From Bacteroidota bacterium (lineage in GTDB: Bacteria > Bacteroidota > Bacteroidia > Bacteroidales > UBA12481): 64,000 nt of DNA. Under the pieces are notes generated by a model that did not search any database, was not told the origin of the DNA, and saw nothing but the letters and a program-made list of their open reading frames with translations. How positions within the stretch are numbered: the first letter of the stretch is position 1; the number at the start of each line of letters is the position of its first letter. The stretch lies in assembly GCA_018669475.1 (NCBI GenBank), contig JABHCC010000010.1:62001-126000 (forward strand). The letters are read 5' to 3'. This document shows, one piece after another, positions 61,259 through 64,000 of the stretch. The translations under genes were made by a program, and so were the position numbers.

Positions 61259-62349
61259 ATATCAACAGAATGCGATGTAGAAACAAGCGGAACAGACTCT
61301 CCGTCAATGTCTGTTGCCGTGGCGCTGGCCATATTGAGTAGAGTGGCAGGATCATCTGACTTTATCCGATAACTTGAAGCGTAAGTCCAAATTTCACCAT
61401 ACTCAAGCACAGCATCACCATCGTCTCCATCCACATATGAAGTCTCTTCACCTAAACTACTCACAAGCTCAAGACCAATAATGTCAGAATAATCACCCGC
61501 AGGATCATGACTTACAGTATAACTAAACTCGGCCCTCTGACCATAATAGGCTGTAAATGGACCCTCCACATTAAGAGTCAATAATGGTGTGGCATTAATT
61601 GTAAAGCTATAGTCAATCGATGCCGTATAACTTGTACCTGCAATTTCAGCAGTAGTAAAACTTAAGCTTCCATTATAGGGTGATACATCACTCTTCTTTA
61701 CAAGGTAGATTAGACTGTAATGCCAATCTTCACTAGTCTGCAATAGTCCATCACCGTTACTATCCCCAATGAGATAAGCAATGTCTGAATTATTACTGTC
61801 AATAATTTGCATATCATTCAGGATAGTTTCAAATCCCTCAACTGAATTGGACAAGGAAAAAACAAAACTGGCATATTCACCCGCCGAAAGAGTAGTCGCA
61901 GGTGAGGAAATTTGCACCAGCTGTAAGTCTGGTACTGGACATACGTTCGACTGAGAATTAGCGATGACCTCCTGAACATTTCCTTTTGGAAGTGTAAGAC
62001 GCCATTTTACCCGATCGTTACCTTCAAGCTCACGCTCAACGACAAAAGTGTGCGTTCCAGTCTGAAATTCATTTATGGCATCCCACTTTTGCTGGCTTCC
62101 ATTGTAGACCAACACACTTTTTGAAGATGGTACCTTGTAATAGTCGCCAGGATTATTGTATCCAAAGAAGGCTTTGAATTTCCCATTTTCAAGCGGTTTG
62201 ACACACTCTACCCAAATTTTTATGTCGGGTGCCTGAGCAAAAGAACTTAGAGAAAAAAAAGATATAAATATGAAAACAAGTGAAATCTGTTTGAATAGAT
62301 GAACGGGCTTTTCAGTGAAGAAAATCCCAGACAAGAGTATTTTTTTCAT
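61234..62349 (-). CDS. Exported DUF11/CARDB-like repeat protein, probably 3'-truncated
   Basis: A 371-residue exported protein. Signal peptide (ISLVFIFISFFSLSSFAQ) starts about residue 20 after a polar stretch. Residues 35-130 form a beta domain (DIKIWVECVKPLENGKFKAFFGYNNP) often found before DUF11-type repeats. Two such repeats follow, each with DSNNSDIAYLIGDSNGDGLLQ or YVDGDDGDAVLEYGEIWTY patterns. The last repeat breaks off at HSVDIWVQDWKL without any further repeat or T9SS domain, consistent with a deletion joining it to the ABC fragment downstream. Confidence 0.75.
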   Translation of the reverse strand: MKKILLSGIFFTEKPVHLFKQISLVFIFISFFSLSSFAQAPDIKIWVECVKPLENGKFKAFFGYNNPGDYYKVPSSKSVLVYNGSQQKWDAINEFQTGTHTFVVERELEGNDRVKWRLTLPKGNVQEVIANSQSNVCPVPDLQLVQISSPATTLSAGEYASFVFSLSNSVEGFETILNDMQIIDSNNSDIAYLIGDSNGDGLLQTSEDWHYSLIYLVKKSDVSPYNGSLSFTTAEIAGTSYTASIDYSFTINATPLLTLNVEGPFTAYYGQRAEFSYTVSHDPAGDYSDIIGLELVSSLGEETSYVDGDDGDAVLEYGEIWTYASSYRIKSDDPATLLNMASATATDIDGESVPLVSTSHSVDIWVQDWKL

Positions 62350-62598
62350 GACAATGATTTATAACTTCAACCCTAGGAATTCAGAACATAAAGAATCCTT
62401 TAGATTGATAGTGTAGTTCAGAAAGAAAATTATTAATATTTACTGATTGCCAGTGACTTATGTAGACTAAATCTATTCTGAAATAATTTACACCAAGAAT
62501 CCCCTTTTTTTTAGACTAATATGCAATCTATTGAATAGTAATTTAAAGTCTTTCTAAATAGCGACAAGGTTTTCAAAGCCGACAAAAGCTTTTTTAGT

Positions 62599-62627
62599 CA
62601 AATGTAAATCTGTTAATTACATAACAA
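62599..62627 (-). promoter_or_regulatory. Candidate promoter for the adhesin-like gene
   Basis: Minus strand TTG (62627-62625), 18 bases, TACATTTG (62606-62599) match the consensus. It would leave a leader of about 240 bases before the start at 62349, so it is uncertain. Confidence 0.4.
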
Positions 62628-62647
62628 TGTCAATTCCTTAATTTATT

Positions 62648-62655
62648 TAGCTTTG
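62648..62655 (+). promoter_or_regulatory. -7 element immediately before ltaE
   Basis: TAGCTTTG matches TANNTTTG exactly and ends three bases before the ATG at 62659. If used, transcription would start at or near the initiation codon, giving a leaderless message. No TTG partner was found. Confidence 0.35.
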
Positions 62656-62658
62656 TGT

Positions 62659-63672
62659 ATGATCGATTTAAGAAGTGATACCATAACCCAACCCACACCG
62701 GAGATGCTGGATGCCATGATGCATGCAAAAGTTGGGGATGATGTACTTGGAGATGACCCATCGGTAATTAAACTGCAGGATATAGCAGCCAATATGTTTG
62801 GCATGGAAGCAGCTCTATTTTGTCCGTCTGGAACTATGACAAATCAGCTTGCTATCAATGTACATACCCAACCTGGTGATGAAGTCATATGCCATAAACA
62901 TTCGCATGTATATTACTACGAAGGAGGTGCGATGATGAGGAACTCTGGAGTTTCAGTTTGCTTACTGGATGGACCTAAAGGTAAAATAACAGAAAATGAA
63001 GTTATTCGAAATATTAATCCTGATGATGATCATCGCCCTGTTACCTCTCTGGTTTCTATAGAGAATACAACCAATAAAGGAGGAGGAGCAATCTACTTAT
63101 TAGAGGAGGTCAGAGATATTTCAGATGCTTGCAGGAACAATGGCTTAAAACTTCATCTTGATGGTGCAAGATTATTCAACGCTCTGGTGGAAACCGGCGA
63201 CAAGCCTAAAGATTATGGTAAGCTAACTGATTCGATCTCTATTTGTCTCTCAAAAGGCCTTGGAGCACCAGTGGGTTCGTTACTACTCGGAAATAATGTA
63301 TTTATCAAACGAGCTAAAAGAGTGCGAAAGTCCTTTGGTGGCGCCATGAGACAGGCGGGCTATTTGGCTGCTGCAGGAATTTATGCACTTGCAAACAACA
63401 TCTCCAGACTAAAAGATGACAATTCCAGAGCCAAACATATAGGATTCATATTATCAGACCTGGATTGGGTAAAAGAAGTTCTTCTAACAGAAAGTAATAT
63501 CCTCATATTCAAGCTAAAAGAACCAAATTCATTACAAATAATCTTGAAAGAACTCAGTAATAAAGGAATTAAAGCACTAGCCCTCGATCATGAAACATTA
63601 AGATTTGTAACACATTTACATATTAATGATCAGATGATCTCAGAACTTGAGGGGATTCTATTAAAACTTTAG
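62659..63672 (+). CDS. ltaE: Low-specificity L-threonine aldolase
   Basis: A 337-residue PLP enzyme cleaving threonine/allo-threonine to glycine and acetaldehyde. The family start [20 protein letters not shown] fixes ATG 62659; a TTG two codons upstream is not needed. Further marks are [36 protein letters not shown], and the PLP-Lys motif [14 protein letters not shown] at about residues 194-207. The gene ends into a decayed antisense fucosidase. Confidence 0.95.
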   Translation: MIDLRSDTITQPTPEMLDAMMHAKVGDDVLGDDPSVIKLQDIAANMFGMEAALFCPSGTMTNQLAINVHTQPGDEVICHKHSHVYYYEGGAMMRNSGVSVCLLDGPKGKITENEVIRNINPDDDHRPVTSLVSIENTTNKGGGAIYLLEEVRDISDACRNNGLKLHLDGARLFNALVETGDKPKDYGKLTDSISICLSKGLGAPVGSLLLGNNVFIKRAKRVRKSFGGAMRQAGYLAAAGIYALANNISRLKDDNSRAKHIGFILSDLDWVKEVLLTESNILIFKLKEPNSLQIILKELSNKGIKALALDHETLRFVTHLHINDQMISELEGILLKL

Positions 63673-64000
63673 TTTTAACTCCTTTGAGGATTACTTGTCC
63701 GTTGGCATCACCATTAACGAAGAGATAAAGAATTGTTTTGTCTTGTGAAAGAGCAGTCGCTCCATAATAGTGGTCGTACGGAATTTCCTTTTCTACCATA
63801 CATGGCTTCCCGATGTTTGCTTGTCCATTTACCCAGTTCCCTTACTTATACAATCAACATAGATGTCAATAATCTGCTGTGGTGTTTTATAATTCTTATC
63901 ATCATGCTGGAAGCCCCGGAATCATTTATGGTAAGGCATAATTCCCCAGTGGATAAAGATTCCCAATTTGGCATCCTTAAACCACTCCACTTTTGAGTGG
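63673..64000 (-). pseudogene. Decayed GH29 alpha-L-fucosidase
   Basis: On the minus strand, fragments of a GH29 enzyme lie in correct order but in different frames: VEWFKDAKLGIFIHWG (near 63990), TINDS and GFQHDDKNYKTPQQIID (near 63900), SKG, then ELGKWTSKHREAMYGR (near 63840-63785), and YYGATALSQDKTILYLF with [14 protein letters not shown] (to 63660). Several frameshifts and stops break it, and the catalytic middle between the HWG motif and TINDS is deleted. The gene continues leftward-transcribed from beyond the window edge, and its relic 3' end runs into ltaE. Confidence 0.85.

Larger units (their letters stand above)
62350..62658. other. Intergenic region between the adhesin-like gene and ltaE
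   Basis: AT-rich, no coding sequence recognised. It contains only the two divergent candidate promoters listed separately (62599-62627 minus, 62648-62655 plus). Confidence 0.7.

Noticed and set aside
63733-63996. Plus-strand open frame of 87 codons at the right end
   Set aside because: It is antisense to the fucosidase relic, whose fragments explain the region better.

Overview
The window comes from a chromosome of a Bacteroidota bacterium, most likely of the Bacteroidales/Marinilabiliales side. The evidence is low GC; secreted proteins ending in type IX secretion (T9SS) sorting domains; a PorZ homologue beside recO; a PspC/DUF2807/PadR stress cluster; a diheme-type SdhCAB; and promoters of the TTG-N17-23-TANNTTTG class. 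Shine-Dalgarno sites are rare. No rRNA, CRISPR array or intact insertion sequence was seen, and the only tRNA is tRNA-Leu(CAA). Rank below order cannot be judged from the sequence alone.

Layout. 1-3661: end of rplM, rpsI, rpsB, tsf, pyrH, frr. 3665-7504: OmpA-like lipoprotein, dxs, a LytTR response regulator. 7662-12283: tandem T9SS-exported paralogues, followed by tRNA-Leu. 12686-18060: beta-propeller lipoprotein, POT-type transporter, a DUF1016 nuclease relic, AlkD-like protein, FISUMP lipoprotein. 18253-23601: dCMP deaminase, S41 protease, LTXXQ protein, 5'-nucleotidase-like lipoprotein, alpha/beta hydrolase. 23937-27347: sdhCAB. 27423-34391: leftward genes (aminopeptidase P, TlpA-like, CPBP protease, PspC/PadR/DUF2807 cluster) plus one rightward hypothetical. 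34571-42884: DUF2797, ilvE, rdgB, porZ, recO, a T9SS sortilin-like propeller protein. 43029-47649: small exported protein overlapping a membrane-tethered LuxR regulator, PAS histidine kinase, carboxypeptidase-regulatory/propeller protein, PLDc_N protein.

The most unusual region is 47821-57938. Eight tightly packed genes encode a phosphate-binding-like protein fused through a membrane helix to a GcvH (lipoyl-carrier-like) domain, a Tat-exported four-cluster ferredoxin, an NrfD-family quinone-interacting membrane subunit, a second membrane-anchored GcvH-like protein, two paralogous histidine kinases whose periplasmic sensors carry CxxCH and Cx4CH haem-type motifs, an NtrC-type sigma-54 activator, and an archaemetzincin. 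Upstream lie four 17-bp TGT-N11-ACA-type dyads and a sigma-54-like promoter. There is no molybdopterin or other catalytic subunit, and both GcvH-like domains lack lysine at the usual lipoyl position. I read this as a self-regulated periplasmic/quinone redox module of unknown substrate.

The right end (58031-64000) shows gene decay. A PAS-SpoIIE phosphatase gene carries a frameshift and an internal PAS deletion. An adhesin-like gene appears joined by deletion to the 3' end of an ABC-transporter gene. A shattered GH29 alpha-L-fucosidase lies antisense after ltaE.
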